Of a DNA stretch of 64,000 bases, positions 55,632-64,000 are shown in pieces (the stretch's first letter is position 1; the number at the start of each line of letters is the position of its first letter). The stretch is from assembly GCF_001078375.1 (NCBI RefSeq), contig NZ_BBXI01000016.1, forward strand, positions 88,653 through 152,652, read 5' to 3'. Both the position numbers and the translations under genes were made by a program. A model generated the notes under the pieces. That model was not told the DNA's origin. It did not search any database and worked only from the letters and a program-made list of their open reading frames with translations. This DNA comes from Veillonella tobetsuensis. GTDB lineage: Bacteria > Bacillota > Negativicutes > Veillonellales > Veillonellaceae.

Positions 55632-57219
55632 AGATCCTATTCTCCTCTGCTTGTCGTTTCCGTAATCGCTTACCGATAACAGGCATTTGATAGATATCAT
55701 CCTTTACAATAGCCTTTGTGATCCATAGTGAAAGTACATAAACGGCTAAGGCAACGATAATAGCAACCGCTACAGATGCACCATTACCAATCATATCAAT
55801 AAGGAACATATACGTAACTTGTGTAGCCCCACCCATGGCCATCGCGGAAATGATGATTTTTAATAGGTTCATACAGCAAATCACGCTGCCTACATGACGT
55901 TTTACAAATATAATATTAATCAATGCGGCAATGGCAAAGTTTAAATTGGTTGCCCAAGCAGCCCCGTTAATACCAAGCTCACTTGTACCAGTTAATTGAT
56001 AGTCTAAAACGGCTTTCACCATAAGCCCTACAAAAATCGACATCATAGGAATTACTGTACGCCCTAAACCTTGCAAAATACCTGCTGTAATTTGTTGCCA
56101 TCCTAAAAAGATGATACTAAGACTGATAACGGCAATAACAGGCCCTGCATTTGGTGTTGCATAAATCAACTGAGAAATAGGCGTAGCCAGCACACACAGA
56201 CCAATACAGGCAGGTATAGCAAAGAGATTTGCGATTTTCATGGCTGTACTAGCACGCTCGATAATACGTCTATTATTTCCCATCGCATAGGCTTCGGATA
56301 CGGCTGGTACAAGACTAGATGCCAGTGCAGTCGTCAAAATAATAGGTAATCCAATGAGTGAAGTAGCCATCCCCGTTAAATATCCAAATTGTGTAGTCGC
56401 CTCATGTAAGTAATAACCGATATCCATCAAACGTTTAGGCACGATGAATGTATCTATTAAGGATACCATCGGCAACATAATATTTGCCATGGATACTGGT
56501 ATGGCTAATGCAAATAACCGTTTAATGACAGTACCATTCGTCTCTATAGGAGCTGTTTCGTTTTGTTCAGTCAACATCTGCTGACGCAAATTACGTTGAG
56601 AGCGATAGAAATAAATGAGTACGATTAAGCCAGCTAGAACACCTGGGAATGTGGCAAATGTAGCCCCGCCTGCAGCGAGGTGCAATCCAGAATCAATGAA
56701 ATAATACGCCAGCCCCACCATGGAGCCTACTCGGAATATTTGCTCAAACACCTGGCTTGTTCCGGTTGGCACCATGTATTGAAAGCCTTGGAAATAGCCT
56801 CTAAAGCAGCTTAAAATCGTTACGACGATAATGGCTGGTGACAATAATTGGATGGGAATTAGAGCCCGTGGGTCCGTAATAATATGCCACTTAATAAGCC
56901 ATTCCGCGCTAGCATAAAGGCCTACGCTAAATACAATGCCCACGAGTGTAATCACACGCAAGGATACATTAAATACTTGTTGCACGCCGCGTATATCGCG
57001 ATTGGCTAGTTTTTCGGCAATCATAATAGAAATGGCAACGGGAATTCCTGCAGCGGAGATACTAACGATAATTTGATAGATTGGATAGGCCATCATATAG
57101 AGACCTATGCCCTCGCCACCGAGAATACGAGCGATGAGTACTTTACTGAAAGCACCAATAATCTTAACGATAATACCGGCTATCGTTAAAATCATGGCAC
57201 CCTTTAAAAATCGATTCAT
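55615..57219 (-). CDS. SpoVB/MurJ-like polysaccharide flippase (MOP superfamily)
   Basis: A membrane protein of 534 residues with about 14 TM segments. The N-terminal block GAMILTIAGIIVKIIGAFSK and the early loop IARILGGEGIGLYMMAYP are the YabM/SpoVB signature. In this family the substrates are lipid-linked sugars, including lipid II candidates. It overlaps mfd by 4 bases at its start (ATGA type) and mazG at its end, so the three are translationally coupled. Confidence 0.88.
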   Translation of the reverse strand: MNRFLKGAMILTIAGIIVKIIGAFSKVLIARILGGEGIGLYMMAYPIYQIIVSISAAGIPVAISIMIAEKLANRDIRGVQQVFNVSLRVITLVGIVFSVGLYASAEWLIKWHIITDPRALIPIQLLSPAIIVVTILSCFRGYFQGFQYMVPTGTSQVFEQIFRVGSMVGLAYYFIDSGLHLAAGGATFATFPGVLAGLIVLIYFYRSQRNLRQQMLTEQNETAPIETNGTVIKRLFALAIPVSMANIMLPMVSLIDTFIVPKRLMDIGYYLHEATTQFGYLTGMATSLIGLPIILTTALASSLVPAVSEAYAMGNNRRIIERASTAMKIANLFAIPACIGLCVLATPISQLIYATPNAGPVIAVISLSIIFLGWQQITAGILQGLGRTVIPMMSIFVGLMVKAVLDYQLTGTSELGINGAAWATNLNFAIAALINIIFVKRHVGSVICCMNLLKIIISAMAMGGATQVTYMFLIDMIGNGASVAVAIIVALAVYVLSLWITKAIVKDDIYQMPVIGKRLRKRQAEENRIYEEEY

Positions 57220-60200
57220 AGGCCCCCCTTAGACTTTTTCGACAATTCTTTCATCACCGCTTCTGTAATGGTTAAAATAGAACCCTTTAATCCATTCAAA
57301 CTGATGTATAATGACGCTGGTTTTGTGTCCATGAATTTAATCTTTTTCCATAAATCTTCACGAACAGCCCCCATATCCCAATCCGCCATTTTAGAATCGT
57401 CATACCAATGGATAATAAGCTTATTATCGCGACGGGCTATACTCTTAATGCCGAGAAGGCGCGCTTGTTCCTTAATTTGAGCTACCCGCAATAAACGATC
57501 TACTGGGTCTGTTGGCGTACCAAAACGGTCGATTAACTCATCGGTCATATCATCAAGCTGTTCCTTATTCTTGATGTGTAACATCCGTTGATATACAGAA
57601 ATCTTACGAGCACTATCCTTGATGTACGCATCATCAATAAAAGCATCAATTTCAAGATCTATAGCAGGGTCTGGTATAACCTCTTTTACGACCTCTCTAT
57701 TCTGCGCTTTTGCAATGGCCTCCTCTAACATGGTTACATACATACCAAAACCTACGGAAGCGATATTGCCATGTTGTTGTGATCCTAATAAGTTGCCTGC
57801 TCCACGAATTTCTAAGTCACGCATAGCCAATTTAAAGCCTGCCCCTAACTCGGTAAACTCTTCAATGGCTTTTAATCGTTTTTCTGCCGCTTCTGAAAGC
57901 ATCTTATCAGGCCGATACATGAAATATGCATAGGCACGACGTCTAGAACGCCCTACGCGACCACGCATTTGATATAACTGAGATAAGCCTAAACGATCTG
58001 CATCATAAATAATAATCGTATTAGCATTTGGTATATCAAGGCCCGTTTCAATGATACTCGTACTGAGTAGTACATCATACTGACCTTCATAGAAATCAGT
58101 CATAATTTCTTCGATTTGACGACCCGTCATTTGCCCATGAGCAATAGCATATCGTAATTCAGGCAGAGCAGCCTCTAACAATTCCCCCATATGTTTAATG
58201 GAAGCTACTCGGTTATATACGAAATACACTTGGCCCCCTCGTGCCAATTCACGCTTAATTGCATCCGCAATGAGGTTCATGTCGTATTCCACCACATAGG
58301 TTTGAACAGGCAATCTATCTTCTGGTGGTGTATTAATAACAGACATTTCACGTACCCCAACGAGAGACATATGAAGTGTTCGTGGAATAGGTGTGGCACT
58401 CAATGTTAGAACATCAATATTATTGGCCCATTCCTTCCACTTTTCTTTTTGTGCCACACCAAACCGTTGCTCCTCATCCACAACGAGAAATCCTAAATCT
58501 TTAAATTTCACCTTTTTATTTAAAAGTGAATGAGTTCCGATTAGTACATCAATAGAACCATTTTCTACGCCCTTTAAGATTTCCCTCTTCTCCGCTGTAG
58601 AACGGAATCGGTTGAGTACATCCACCTTAACACCAAATGGATTAAATCGATTTAAAAAGGTTTGGTAATGTTGTTGTGCTAACACAGTGGTCGGAACCAA
58701 TACAGCTACTTGCTTACCGCTTATAACAGCCTTAAAAATAGCACGCATAGCGACTTCGGTTTTACCAAAGCCAACATCACCAGCTAATAATCGATCCATT
58801 GGAGTAGGTCGTTCCATTGACTCCTTGATTTCTCGCGTAGCTTGTAATTGGTCTTCTGTTTCCTCATAGGGAAATGCATCTTCAAATTCAACCTGCCAAG
58901 GTTGATCTGGTAAAAAGGCAAAGCCTTCTGTTATCTCACGTTTCGCATAGAGCTCAACCAACTTATCAGCTAAGTCATCGATAGATTTTTGAGCCTTAGT
59001 AACGGCCTTACGCCAATCACTACCACCCATCTTATGAATCCGTGGTACATCGCCTTCATTCCCGATGTATTTTTGCAATTGGTCTAAATTACTAGCCGGC
59101 AAGAATAGTCGATCGGTACCAGCATAAGCAATTTCAATATAATCACGATGAATGCCTTCTGTTTCAATCGTTTTTAAGCCAATATACTTACCGATACCAT
59201 GCATATTATGAACTACATAATCACCGATGGATAAGTCTGTAAAGTAGTTAATTTCTTGGCCCTTTTTAGGCTTATTGCGCAGCTTCCGTTTTTGTTGACC
59301 GTAAATATTGCCTTCTACAACAACGACTAAGCGGCTATGAGGTAATTCAAAACCGTCGGTCAACAAACCTTGCATAATATGAACAGTAGTAGGCTCAAAA
59401 TCCCAGCTTTCACAGTAACGATACGAAATACCATCACCATATAATGCCTTTTCAATCCCCTCTCGACGTTGCTGATTGTTAATAATTAACACAACCTGGT
59501 TGCCTAACTTTTGCCACTGTTTAATTTCATCCATCAAAAGCGGAATTTGGCGCTCAAAGCTCGTCATGGTCTTACCTTGAATACCAATAGGATTAAATCC
59601 AGGCAAGCCAATAGAGCGTTGTTGCATAAACGTAAAGGCCACTTGTATCTTAGCCTCTACAGTACGCTGTAATTCAGACCAATCGCAGTGTTGCTTACGA
59701 TGGGTTGCATCTTCTTTTAAATACTTCTTTAACGCCTCTTGAATACGCCCTGGCTCATCATAGATAATGAGACCTTCTTTAGCATAGGATAACAATGTGC
59801 TATCAGCATCATCACTAGTCAAATAGAATGGTGTGACTGTATAGGCATCAACATTTTCAATAGACCGTTGTGTATCTACAGAGAAATGACGCATCGTATC
59901 AATTTCATCGCCAAAGAATTCCATCCGAATCGGATCATCACTATTCACAGGGAATATATCAAAAATATCTCCGCGCACAGAAAAATGACCACGTTGTTCC
60001 ACCTGGTCTACGCGTTCATATCCAATTGTAACTAATTTTTCTAATAGCTCATCACGCTCTATCGATTGTGAAACCTCTAGATGCACACTTTGAGAAACCA
60101 CATATTGAGGACTCACCACATATTGAGTGACCTCTTCTACTGTAGCCAGAACCACAATAGGCTGATTCCAGGCCAGCATGCTGAGCGCACGCATTTGTGC

Positions 60201-60506
60201 CCCTTGTCCTTCTAAACTACGAGCTACAGTAGTAAATTCTACTCGTTCTGTAATGGGAAATGGCAACACCTGTACATTAGGCCAGAAAAATGCCAAATCT
60301 CGTTCCCATAATTCTTTATGTTCTTTATCGTGTACTACGATAATAATTGATTGTACTTGTTCCTCTGGAACAGCACGGCTTAAAAGGAATGACTTTTGTG
60401 ATCCACTTAAACCATATATAACTGACTTTCCCTTTTGGCTAAACGCCTTTAGCCCATCTGCCATAGATGGGTTCTGTGAAAGCAGCGTATCAATTGAAGT
60501 ATCCAT
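57216..60506 (-). CDS. mfd: transcription-repair coupling factor Mfd
   Basis: A large DNA translocase that removes stalled RNA polymerase and recruits UvrA. About 1096 residues from the ATG at 60506. Domain order: a UvrB-like N-terminus, the RNA-polymerase interaction domain ([17 protein letters not shown]), then a RecG-like helicase with [15 protein letters not shown] (Walker A), DEEQRFG (motif II) and [15 protein letters not shown] (motif III), and a TRCF domain at the C-terminus. I prefer the second ATG, six bases after GGAG; the first (60518) has no ribosome binding site. Confidence 0.95.
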   Translation of the reverse strand: MDTSIDTLLSQNPSMADGLKAFSQKGKSVIYGLSGSQKSFLLSRAVPEEQVQSIIIVVHDKEHKELWERDLAFFWPNVQVLPFPITERVEFTTVARSLEGQGAQMRALSMLAWNQPIVVLATVEEVTQYVVSPQYVVSQSVHLEVSQSIERDELLEKLVTIGYERVDQVEQRGHFSVRGDIFDIFPVNSDDPIRMEFFGDEIDTMRHFSVDTQRSIENVDAYTVTPFYLTSDDADSTLLSYAKEGLIIYDEPGRIQEALKKYLKEDATHRKQHCDWSELQRTVEAKIQVAFTFMQQRSIGLPGFNPIGIQGKTMTSFERQIPLLMDEIKQWQKLGNQVVLIINNQQRREGIEKALYGDGISYRYCESWDFEPTTVHIMQGLLTDGFELPHSRLVVVVEGNIYGQQKRKLRNKPKKGQEINYFTDLSIGDYVVHNMHGIGKYIGLKTIETEGIHRDYIEIAYAGTDRLFLPASNLDQLQKYIGNEGDVPRIHKMGGSDWRKAVTKAQKSIDDLADKLVELYAKREITEGFAFLPDQPWQVEFEDAFPYEETEDQLQATREIKESMERPTPMDRLLAGDVGFGKTEVAMRAIFKAVISGKQVAVLVPTTVLAQQHYQTFLNRFNPFGVKVDVLNRFRSTAEKREILKGVENGSIDVLIGTHSLLNKKVKFKDLGFLVVDEEQRFGVAQKEKWKEWANNIDVLTLSATPIPRTLHMSLVGVREMSVINTPPEDRLPVQTYVVEYDMNLIADAIKRELARGGQVYFVYNRVASIKHMGELLEAALPELRYAIAHGQMTGRQIEEIMTDFYEGQYDVLLSTSIIETGLDIPNANTIIIYDADRLGLSQLYQMRGRVGRSRRRAYAYFMYRPDKMLSEAAEKRLKAIEEFTELGAGFKLAMRDLEIRGAGNLLGSQQHGNIASVGFGMYVTMLEEAIAKAQNREVVKEVIPDPAIDLEIDAFIDDAYIKDSARKISVYQRMLHIKNKEQLDDMTDELIDRFGTPTDPVDRLLRVAQIKEQARLLGIKSIARRDNKLIIHWYDDSKMADWDMGAVREDLWKKIKFMDTKPASLYISLNGLKGSILTITEAVMKELSKKSKGGL

Positions 60507-60587
60507 ATACTGCTCCATATATAATTAATTAGCTGTAACAAAGTTACTAATAATTTATTATAGCATATTTGCTAATATACAAAAAAA

Positions 60588-60609
60588 CATCTGTTCCATA
60601 GAACAGATG
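60588..60609 (-). terminator. second terminator downstream of tRNA-Leu
   Basis: CATCTGTTC (60588-60596) pairs with GAACAGATG (60601-60609). Seven Ts follow on the minus strand. It gives a tandem backup to the hairpin at 60628-60642 and isolates mfd. Confidence 0.82.
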
Positions 60610-60627
60610 CAAATAGGTATAAAAAAA

Positions 60628-60642
60628 GCACCCTATAGGTGC
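60628..60642 (-). terminator. terminator of tRNA-Leu
   Basis: GCACC (60628-60632) pairs with GGTGC (60638-60642) around CTATA. Seven Ts follow on the minus strand, 9 bases beyond the tRNA. Confidence 0.8.
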
Positions 60643-60650
60643 AATATAGT

Positions 60651-60735
60651 TGGTGCGGGAGAAGGGACTTGAACCCCCACGCCGTAAGGCGCCAGATCCT
60701 AAGTCTGGTGCGTCTGCCAATTCCGCCACTCCCGC
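60651..60735 (-). tRNA. tRNA-Leu(UAG)
   Basis: An 85-nt minus-strand class II tRNA. The acceptor GCGGGAG pairs with its complement, CCA is encoded, and the long variable arm (CGCCTTACGGCG) is leucine-type. Anticodon loop CTTAGGA gives anticodon UAG, reading CUA. A 78-codon frame over it with AGVAELADAPDLGSG is an artefact of the tRNA. Confidence 0.96.
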
Positions 60736-60900
60736 GTACCGACTGAAACTATAATACCACTTATTATATATGACGTCAATCATTTTTTGTAATTTTTATG
60801 AGACTTCATCATCCCCATATAATCTTAACCCCTTTTAGGTATTTAAATTTCTCAGAGACAGCAATATCCCGCCGGCGAAAAAGCCTGTGAAAGTAAAAAA

Positions 60901-60943
60901 AGAGATGGTCCAAACACCTAACCTAGGTGCTAGGACCATCTCT
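60901..60943 (-). terminator. strong terminator closing the riboswitch transcript
   Basis: AGAGATGGTCC (60901-60911) pairs with GGACCATCTCT (60933-60943), with an inner CACCTA/TAGGTG pair. A run of Ts follows on the minus strand. Confidence 0.85.
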
Positions 60944-61115
60944 CTTTTTAGGATGATGATGAATAAATGCATGCCCTACATTTACCAATAAATATATTAA
61001 CAGACATAACAAAAGCCATGCTGATAATACCAAACGGTATATTCACCACGACTACACTTTCAATCAAGAGATTCCTAGTTTTGTGTAAAATTAGAATGCT
61101 TTTACATAAAAAAAT

Positions 61116-61160
61116 CCTTTTTACGGGTACGTAAAAAGGGAGTCTCTAACTTCTCCTCCC
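61116..61160 (-). terminator. expression platform with two overlapping hairpins
   Basis: Hairpin 1 is GGGAG (61138-61142) with CTCCC (61156-61160), followed by Ts on the minus strand. Hairpin 2 is CCTTTTTACG (61116-61125) with CGTAAAAAGG (61130-61139), followed by seven Ts. They share bases 61138-61139, so they could be alternatives in a switch. Confidence 0.7.
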
Positions 61161-61174
61161 TATCACTCGTAGGT

Positions 61175-61345
61175 CAAATGGTGAATGTTGAATAGGCAGT
61201 TCTCCTGACTCGGCGTCATCGCTCATCTAGCCTTCCCAGTTTCCCAGTGACTTAATTTAGACTCGCTCAACCATACAGTGGCGGGACCGTGCTGGCATTT
61301 AACCAGCTTCTCTATTATGCTTTTCAGCACCTATTCCCAAATATG
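61175..61345 (-). promoter_or_regulatory. cobalamin riboswitch
   Basis: Read on the minus strand, conserved blocks appear in order: GGTGCTGAAAAGC at the 5' end, GCCAGCACGGTCCCGCCACTG (the CCGCCACTG block, complement of 61275-61284), GGGAAACTGGGAAGGC, GATGACGCCGAGTC and the B12 box AGTCAGGAGAACTGCC (complement of 61195-61210). This is the classic cobalamin aptamer. It is followed by terminator hairpins, so binding probably stops transcription. The usual downstream transport or synthesis gene is not visible. Confidence 0.9.
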
Positions 61346-61521
61346 ATGTTTTCTATGTGTTTATAGTATCACTATATATGATATTCGTCAAACCTTTTTT
61401 TACGATTTTATAAATAAATATTTAGAATACACTAATAAAAAAAGACTATATTTCAATGCACCTATTATCTCATTAAGCTTTCATGTATAATAGTAGAGTA
61501 ATTAACTATATGGAGGTCACT

Positions 61522-61800
61522 ATGTATATTGGCGATATAATCAAAACATTCCGTGAGAAACATCAACTTTCACAAGAAGCATTTGCAGCAAAAGCAGGTT
61601 TAACAGTTGAGGAAATCAATACACTCGAATCTAACTTTCAAAATAGCTCATCTACACCTGTACCGGTTGCCATTCGTCAAATCAAAGGTATTGCACAAGC
61701 TATGGAACAACCAATGCCTCTTATTATGAGTCAATTACCATCTGACCAACAAGTGATGGTAAATGTCGTGGCTGAATCTGATCAACCACACGCTAAATAA
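61522..61800 (+). CDS. XRE-family HTH regulator
   Basis: A small (92-residue) DNA-binding protein. The helix-turn-helix is in IKTFREKHQLSQEAFAAKAG, with recognition helix TVEEINTLES. The C-terminal part (AIRQIKGIAQAMEQPMPLIM) is a short helical extension. The preferred ATG at 61522 has GGAGG six bases upstream. It lies 16 bases before the gene for a secreted protein, so the two are an operon. It is divergent from the cobalamin riboswitch unit. Confidence 0.78.
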   Translation: MYIGDIIKTFREKHQLSQEAFAAKAGLTVEEINTLESNFQNSSSTPVPVAIRQIKGIAQAMEQPMPLIMSQLPSDQQVMVNVVAESDQPHAK

Positions 61801-61816
61801 GGAGTATAATCACATC

Positions 61817-62269
61817 ATGAAAAAGTTAGCAATCCTAACCCTTACCTTCGTTACCTTAATGAGTAGTGCTCAAGCAGTCAATATTGGTGACCTAGAAAAC
61901 GCTAGAGGCTATTCTTACATGTATCGAATGAATGGACAACAGTATTACGCAGATAACCGCGTAATCGTCCGTGCAGGCGAAGGTAATAACTATGAAATTA
62001 TCGCCAAAACATATAGCCATCAAGGCGCTATGTATTACATGACAGAATATATTAATCATTACTATTTTAATCAAGACGAAGATACGATTTATTGGACACA
62101 GGATGAAATTAATCTCATTGATGCACGTACTGGCCAAATCTTACGTCGAAACATCAAAAAAAATCCTAAGCTAAAAGAATTAAAACCAGATACCTATGGC
62201 TATATGCAAGCTATCTACTCTAAGAATATGGCTATTGCTGCAGGACAATTAAAAGAAGTATCCCACTAA
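61817..62269 (+). CDS. secreted hypothetical protein
   Basis: A 150-residue exported protein. The signal peptide is MKKLAILTLTFVTLMSSAQA, probably cleaved before VNIG. The mature part is beta-rich and aromatic (YSYMYRMNGQQYYADN, YYMTEYINHYYFNQDED). I do not recognise the family. It lies downstream of the XRE regulator; AAGGAG is 12 bases from the ATG, a long spacing. A terminator follows at 62321-62347. Confidence 0.65.
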   Translation: MKKLAILTLTFVTLMSSAQAVNIGDLENARGYSYMYRMNGQQYYADNRVIVRAGEGNNYEIIAKTYSHQGAMYYMTEYINHYYFNQDEDTIYWTQDEINLIDARTGQILRRNIKKNPKLKELKPDTYGYMQAIYSKNMAIAAGQLKEVSH

Positions 62270-62320
62270 TACACTGAGTAGCCACTAGGGACTTAAGCGT
62301 CTTATAGAGTATAAGGCAAA

Positions 62321-62347
62321 AGGAGCTGTTAATATAAAACAGCTCCT
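62321..62347 (+). terminator. terminator of the XRE/secreted protein operon
   Basis: AGGAGCTGTT (62321-62330) pairs with AACAGCTCCT (62338-62347). A CTTTTT tract follows on the plus strand. Confidence 0.85.
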
Positions 62348-62391
62348 CTTTTTATGTCCAAATAGTAGACAATATATACGGGCATCTAAAC

Positions 62392-62511
62392 ATTAGTACA
62401 GGCCTGTAGCATCTGAGAAGCGGCCCATCTATAAGTCCCTATGAATTAGTACAGGCCTGTAATAATTTAAAAGAGACCATTATAATAGTTCCTATGATCA
62501 GTATCGGCCTT
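62392..62511. repeat. degenerate tandem repeats of about 53 bp
   Basis: ATTAGTACAGGCCTGTA occurs at 62392-62408 and 62445-62461, and a diverged copy lies at 62496-62511. Each contains the palindrome TACAGGCCTGTA or a relic. The spacers align to one another, ending CCCTATGA or TCCTATGA. The region lies between the secreted protein and tRNA-Arg; no coding frame is seen. Confidence 0.6.
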
Positions 62512-62548
62512 AACAGAATCCATATAACCTTATTTAGATAAATAAAAA

Positions 62549-62570
62549 AACTCACACATTCGTGTGAGTT
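62549..62570 (-). terminator. terminator of tRNA-Arg(ACG)
   Basis: AACTCACAC (62549-62557) pairs with GTGTGAGTT (62562-62570) around ATTC. Seven Ts follow on the minus strand. Confidence 0.85.
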
Positions 62571-62576
62571 TTAGTT

Positions 62577-62653
62577 TGGTGACCCAGAAGGGATTCGAAC
62601 CCCTGGCCTTTTGATTCGTAGTCAAACGCTCTATCCAGCTGAGCTACTGAGTC
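62577..62653 (-). tRNA. tRNA-Arg(ACG)
   Basis: A 77-nt minus-strand cloverleaf with acceptor GACTCAG and encoded CCA. The T-arm GGTTCGAATCC is present. Anticodon loop CTACGAA gives ACG (reads CGU after A34 deamination). Confidence 0.96.
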
Positions 62654-62767
62654 ATGTACTTGGTACTTGATTATATTAACATAATGACTAATTATTTGCA
62701 AGCATTATTTTAATATTTTTCGAGTAATTTTACGGACATGCGGTCCAAAGACCGCACCCCATAAATT

Positions 62768-62843
62768 TGGCAGGGGCAGTAGGACTTGAACCCACAACCA
62801 ACGGTTTTGGAGACCGCTACTCTACCAATTGAGCTATACCCCT
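62768..62843 (-). tRNA. tRNA-Trp(CCA)
   Basis: A 76-nt minus-strand cloverleaf with acceptor AGGGGTA and encoded CCA. The T-arm GGTTCAAGTCC is present. Anticodon loop CTCCAAA gives CCA, reading UGG. Confidence 0.96.
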
Positions 62844-63500
62844 ATGTACATCAAGTATTCCTGATACTTGAATATAATACCAAGAATGAGCTCTTATGTC
62901 AAGGTAATTCTCTCTTAATTAGCAACTTCATTTTTCTTATATAAACTAAAAAAGATCATAATTAAAACGTTTCACTTAAATATCTATTTTCATATTTCTC
63001 TATAGATAATTATACGTTATACATCTTATTTATGCACACACTTTTATTGTCAAAAGGAAAAGAGCCCTTTCGGGCTCTTTTGTCTACCTAACTTTTACCT
63101 TTATATATACGGGAGATGGTATATATAATTAGAGAGTTTTGTATATGTATTGTTTTTTATACACAGGGAGAGTATTGTTGTGTATTTAAGTGTTGTTTTA
63201 TGTGTTGTATTGTTTTGTGTTGTGTTGTTTGTATTATTTGTAAAAGGGACAGGTAAAAGTTATTAGTAGTAGACCTCCATTTCCTTAGTTGATCTCAATC
63301 AACTATTGTTAGTATAAAGATTCTATATGAATTATGAGTGAATAGAAATTAAACAGAGTATAAAATGAGTAGTTTTTTGTGCATATTCCAATCAAATATA
63401 TTGATAATTACTATATTATAACCTATTTTATATGTGTAAAAAACGCCACATATAAAATATAGTTATGTAATGATAGATGGAATTTTAACGTAGTAAATAT
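62844..63500. other. gene-free region with terminator and inverted repeat
   Basis: I see no gene over these roughly 660 bases. A hairpin AAAGAGCCC (63059-63067)/GGGCTCTTT (63072-63080) is terminator-like in both directions. A strongly T/G-biased stretch (about 63150-63245) is flanked by TAACTTTTACCT (63089-63100) and its complement AGGTAAAAGTTA (63251-63262). The rest is AT-rich and presumably carries the tRNA-Trp promoter. Confidence 0.5.
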
Positions 63501-63872
63501 AGTTCTATTACCTCTACTGAAGACGAATCTAACAGATTTATCTTAATCAGCAACTTCCTATCACTCCTCACTGTGGATTTCTCATCGCTGCTTCGCAGCT
63601 CCGTCTAACACGGGCACCTAGATAGATAGTACCTCTACAACCTTAGCCGAAGACGGCTCTAGTAGGCTTACTCAATCAGCGAGTTCTTATGTACGGTTCT
63701 TCCCTCCAGGATACTGGGTGTTCGTCGCTGTGGATGGCCTTATGTAGCTTCGCTACATGTCCATCTTACGCTCCGAACTAAGCGATGCAGTGAATCTGTC
63801 GTCGCTTCGCTTCTCCATCTTCTACTGCCCTGCTTACCAGGTACCCTGGGAGGATAGGAAGTCGCACATGCC
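63501..63872. repeat. 5S-tail-derived degenerate repeats downstream of the rRNA operon
   Basis: Two related blocks, about 63511-63600 and 63640-63730, each hold GAAGACG, then a TTACT- or ATCTT-like start to AATCAGC and a 5S-tail-like sequence (AATCAGCAACTTCCTATC and AATCAGCGAGTTCTTATG). The plus-strand stretch CCTGGGAGGATAGGAAGTCG (63845-63864) is an inverted copy of the 5S 3' end. Hairpins with TTC loops (for example ATGTAGC/GCTACAT, 63742-63758) are also present. Confidence 0.6.
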
Positions 63873-63900
63873 AAAAAAAAGACACACCCTTAGGTGTGCC
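63873..63900 (-). terminator. terminator of the rRNA operon
   Basis: GACACACC (63881-63888) pairs with GGTGTGCC (63893-63900) with one mismatch. Eight Ts follow on the minus strand. It lies about 10 bases beyond the 5S 3' end. Confidence 0.85.
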
Positions 63901-63910
63901 TTTAACTTAA

Positions 63911-64000
63911 TCAGCGACTTCCTATCCTCCCAGGCCGTCTCCAGCCAAGTACTTTCGGCGTTTATGAGCTTAACTACTGTGTTCGAGATGGGAACAGGTG
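63911..64000 (-). rRNA. rrf: 5S rRNA, 3' part
   Basis: Minus-strand 5S rRNA running off the right edge. The visible part includes CCCATCTCGAACACAGTAGT (loop C/helix III region), TAAGCTCATAAACGCCGAAA, and the 3' end CCTGGGAGGATAGGAAGTCG. Roughly the last 90 nt are present; the 5' end and the 23S/16S genes are outside the window. Confidence 0.93.

Larger units (their letters stand above)
60784..61175. other. leader and possible tiny ORF downstream of the cobalamin riboswitch
   Basis: No ordinary gene lies between the riboswitch and tRNA-Leu. Two overlapping short minus-strand frames exist. One (60923-61033, TTG start) would be 36 residues with one hydrophobic helix (WLLLCLLIYLLVNVG) followed by HAFIHHHPKK, a metal-binding-looking tail. 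The other (60948-61067) is 39 residues, also hydrophobic. Neither has a convincing ribosome binding site. A strong terminator closes the unit at 60901-60943. Confidence 0.35.

Noticed and set aside
60547..60783. 78-codon minus-strand frame containing AGVAELADAPDLGSG
   Set aside because: It is the well-known false translation across tRNA-Leu; the tRNA fully explains it.
60948..61067. 39-codon TTG-start frame downstream of the riboswitch as a confident gene
   Set aside because: Weak start, no ribosome binding site, and it competes with another frame over the same bases; kept only as a possibility.
61892..62137. 81-codon frame opposite the secreted protein
   Set aside because: Shadow of a gene with signal peptide and terminator.

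Overview
The window looks like a chromosomal segment of a Veillonella-type organism (Negativicutes: diderm Firmicutes). It has Firmicutes-style gene order (mfd, a SpoVB/MurJ-like flippase, mazG and hup in a row; YlbF; KtrAB) and strong AGGAGG ribosome binding sites. It also has outer-membrane machinery: a type V autotransporter, a giant YadA-like trimeric adhesin with an extended signal peptide, a TonB-dependent receptor and ExbB/ExbD/TonB. Genus is inferred from this combination; no 16S is present in the window.

Layout. 1-7.7 kb: the 5' part of an unknown gene, a beta-carbonic anhydrase, acetolactate synthase (ilvB-ilvN) diverging from a glutaredoxin-like gene through overlapping promoters, a methyltransferase/YgbA_NO pair, LemA and two small membrane proteins. 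7.7-11.3 kb: tRNA-Arg, an LMW tyrosine phosphatase, a strong candidate small RNA, and an AT-rich two-gene cassette (DUF4209/HEPN-like plus DUF3800) that looks like accessory or defence cargo. 11.4-14.5 kb: a classical autotransporter and a DUF4198 periplasmic protein. 14.8-21.1 kb: housekeeping genes (typA, a queG-like gene, murB, ylbF, trmL, moaC, a UPF0173 hydrolase). 21.4-27.9 kb: a 2177-residue trimeric adhesin carrying four 1053-bp repeats. 27.9-28.6 kb: a 700-bp non-coding region with 83-bp direct repeats and a long hairpin. 28.6-32.2 kb: a MoxR ATPase/VWA operon. 32.3-35.4 kb: KtrA, KtrB and a PfkB-family sugar kinase. 35.6-45.8 kb: an iron/haem locus of an AraC regulator, a TonB receptor fused to a second barrel, exbB, exbD, tonB, a flavodoxin and a HutW/ChuW-like radical SAM enzyme, with two Fur-box-like sites. 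46-48.6 kb: an ascorbate-type PTS (ulaABC) plus YbaN. 48.8-54.8 kb: a 56-codon gene, a group-B-like [FeFe] hydrogenase, an ABC-F ATPase, an acidic protein, an MGDG-synthase-family glycosyltransferase and HU. 54.9-60.5 kb: mazG, flippase and mfd. 60.6-64 kb: RNA-rich end with tRNA-Leu, a cobalamin riboswitch without an obvious normal gene, an XRE regulator plus a secreted protein, tRNA-Arg, tRNA-Trp and the 3' part of a 5S rRNA gene whose operon lies beyond the right edge.

How it fits together. The 35.6-45.8 kb genes form one module: outer-membrane uptake (receptor), energy transduction (TonB/ExbBD), and cytoplasmic haem opening (HutW-like enzyme with a flavodoxin as likely electron donor), under AraC and probably Fur control. 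The most unusual items are the receptor-porin fusion, the orphan cobalamin riboswitch with tiny candidate ORFs, the small RNA beside the DUF3800/DUF4209 cassette, and a dispersed family of long hairpins sharing one conserved core but with different, self-complementary arms.
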